Shown: positions 63,560 through 64,000 of the stretch, piece after piece | Numbering within the stretch: the first letter of the stretch is position 1 | Layout of the letters: each line of letters opens with the position of its first letter | Source: Burhinus oedicnemus | Lineage: Eukaryota; Chordata; Aves; Charadriiformes; Burhinidae | Assembly (NCBI GenBank): GCA_008921705.1 | Contig: VFFE01007859.1 | Location: 2,441,021-2,505,020, forward strand | Direction: 5' to 3' | DNA length: 64,000 bases | Translations under genes and position numbers: made by a program | The notes under the pieces: generated by a model | The model's database searches: none | The model's input: only the letters and a program-made list of their open reading frames with translations | What the model was told of the DNA's origin: nothing

Positions 63560-64000
63560 CTTTGCACGCTGAAGTGAAGTGGCTGAAACATCTGCTGGTT
63601 TCGGTTTGGTATTTTTAAAGGCTGTGTTCGGCACCCTTAGGAGCCTGTCGTCTGTTCCGATAGCGCACTGTGTTTGCGTTACCGCTTTGTTAAAAAACAG
63701 CGGCTGAACGGATGCTGTTCTGAGCCTCAGATTTTAGCTGGACTAAATTGTGGGGGTTTTCATCTCCCCCATCTTTCTGGATTCCCTAAAATTACAGTCT
63801 TTGGTGCTAGTAGCAGTCGGTGTTGATTTACGCAGGGGCATCCTTTCAGAACAAGCTCCCCGGGGGGTTCCCAAAGTTTTGCGTCTGTATGATGTACGTA
63901 GGGGAATATGCAAAAAAATGTGGAAAAAGGCCCCTTGCTACTCCCCCGAAGGAAAAAGGGGAGGCGGGGGAAAAAAAGAAAAAAGGAGAGGAAAAAAAAG
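63560..64000. promoter_or_regulatory. CpG-enriched edge, probable shore of a CpG island or promoter
   Basis: I count about 18 CpG dinucleotides here, clustered at 63570-63720 and 63820-63980. The preceding tens of kilobases carry roughly one per 100 bases or fewer. The end turns G/A-rich (GGGGAGGCGGGGG, then AAAAGAAAAAAGGAGAGG). No exon can be defined. In context it may precede an alternative first exon of the CtBP gene or of a neighbour. Confidence 0.45.

Larger units (their letters stand above)
30377..64000 (+). other. Inferred long 5' intron of the CtBP gene, running past the window end
   Basis: The donor at 30377 opens an intron. No reading frame in the remaining 33.6 kb matches the next CtBP exon, whose product should read roughly (G)-(I/V)-RP-x-IMNGP. 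The intron is therefore at least 33.6 kb unless this exon is spliced to something unrecognised. Long 5' introns with alternative promoters are known for both vertebrate CTBP genes. CTBP2 also carries a large RIBEYE exon downstream of its start exon. No frame here is long enough for that exon. Confidence 0.6.

Noticed and set aside
1..64000. tRNA genes, snRNA genes and CRISPR arrays
   Set aside because: Box-B-like GTTCAAATCC occurs (9949 and 52218) but without an A box or cloverleaf. No regularly spaced direct repeats exist. The sequence is vertebrate, so prokaryotic features are not expected.

Overview
The window is vertebrate nuclear DNA and almost certainly avian. It is AT-rich and CpG-poor, with no dense ORFs, operons or ribosome-binding sites. 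The recognisable mobile elements are CR1 LINE fragments, two of them with the 3' region typical of bird CR1, plus two retroviral-type solo LTRs. The LTRs resemble a family I know mainly from Neoaves, so a neoavian bird is likely, though I could not check this against a repeat library.

Layout. 1-30 kb is non-coding. It holds a diverged minus-strand CR1 with reverse-transcriptase remnants (1079-1960), a minus-strand solo LTR (9107-9615), a plus-strand CR1 3' end (19500-19662), an old minus-strand CR1-type 3' region (23972-24400) and a second plus-strand CR1 fragment (26150-26348). At 30216-30376 lies the only protein-coding exon I can defend. It has a splice acceptor, about 100 bases of 5' UTR with an in-frame stop, an ATG, 19 codons and a donor after the first base of codon 20. 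The peptide is the N-terminus of a C-terminal-binding protein (CtBP, CTBP1/CTBP2 family). A second minus-strand solo LTR (30896-31451) sits about 520 bases inside the following intron. From there to 64 kb I find no further coding exon. This stretch reads as one very long 5' intron holding small tandem duplications, a G-quadruplex-type C-rich tract, a diverged 130-150 bp repeat pair 1.48 kb apart, and simple repeats. From about 63.56 kb to the end CpG density rises sharply, as at the edge of a CpG island or promoter.

Biology. CtBP proteins are NAD(H)-binding transcriptional corepressors, and alternative first exons give isoforms with different N-termini. This window appears to cover one such start exon and the long flanking introns. 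I cannot settle whether the gene is CTBP1 or CTBP2. The basic N-terminus is best known from CTBP2. However, the peptide differs from the CTBP2 form I know at three positions, and no large RIBEYE-type exon appears in the 33.6 kb downstream.

I found no undescribed multi-gene system. The points worth a second look are the CtBP exon and its paralogue identity, the CpG-rich right edge, the antisense LTR beside the exon, the repeat pair at 55.8/57.3 kb and the all-short-loop G-quadruplex motif.
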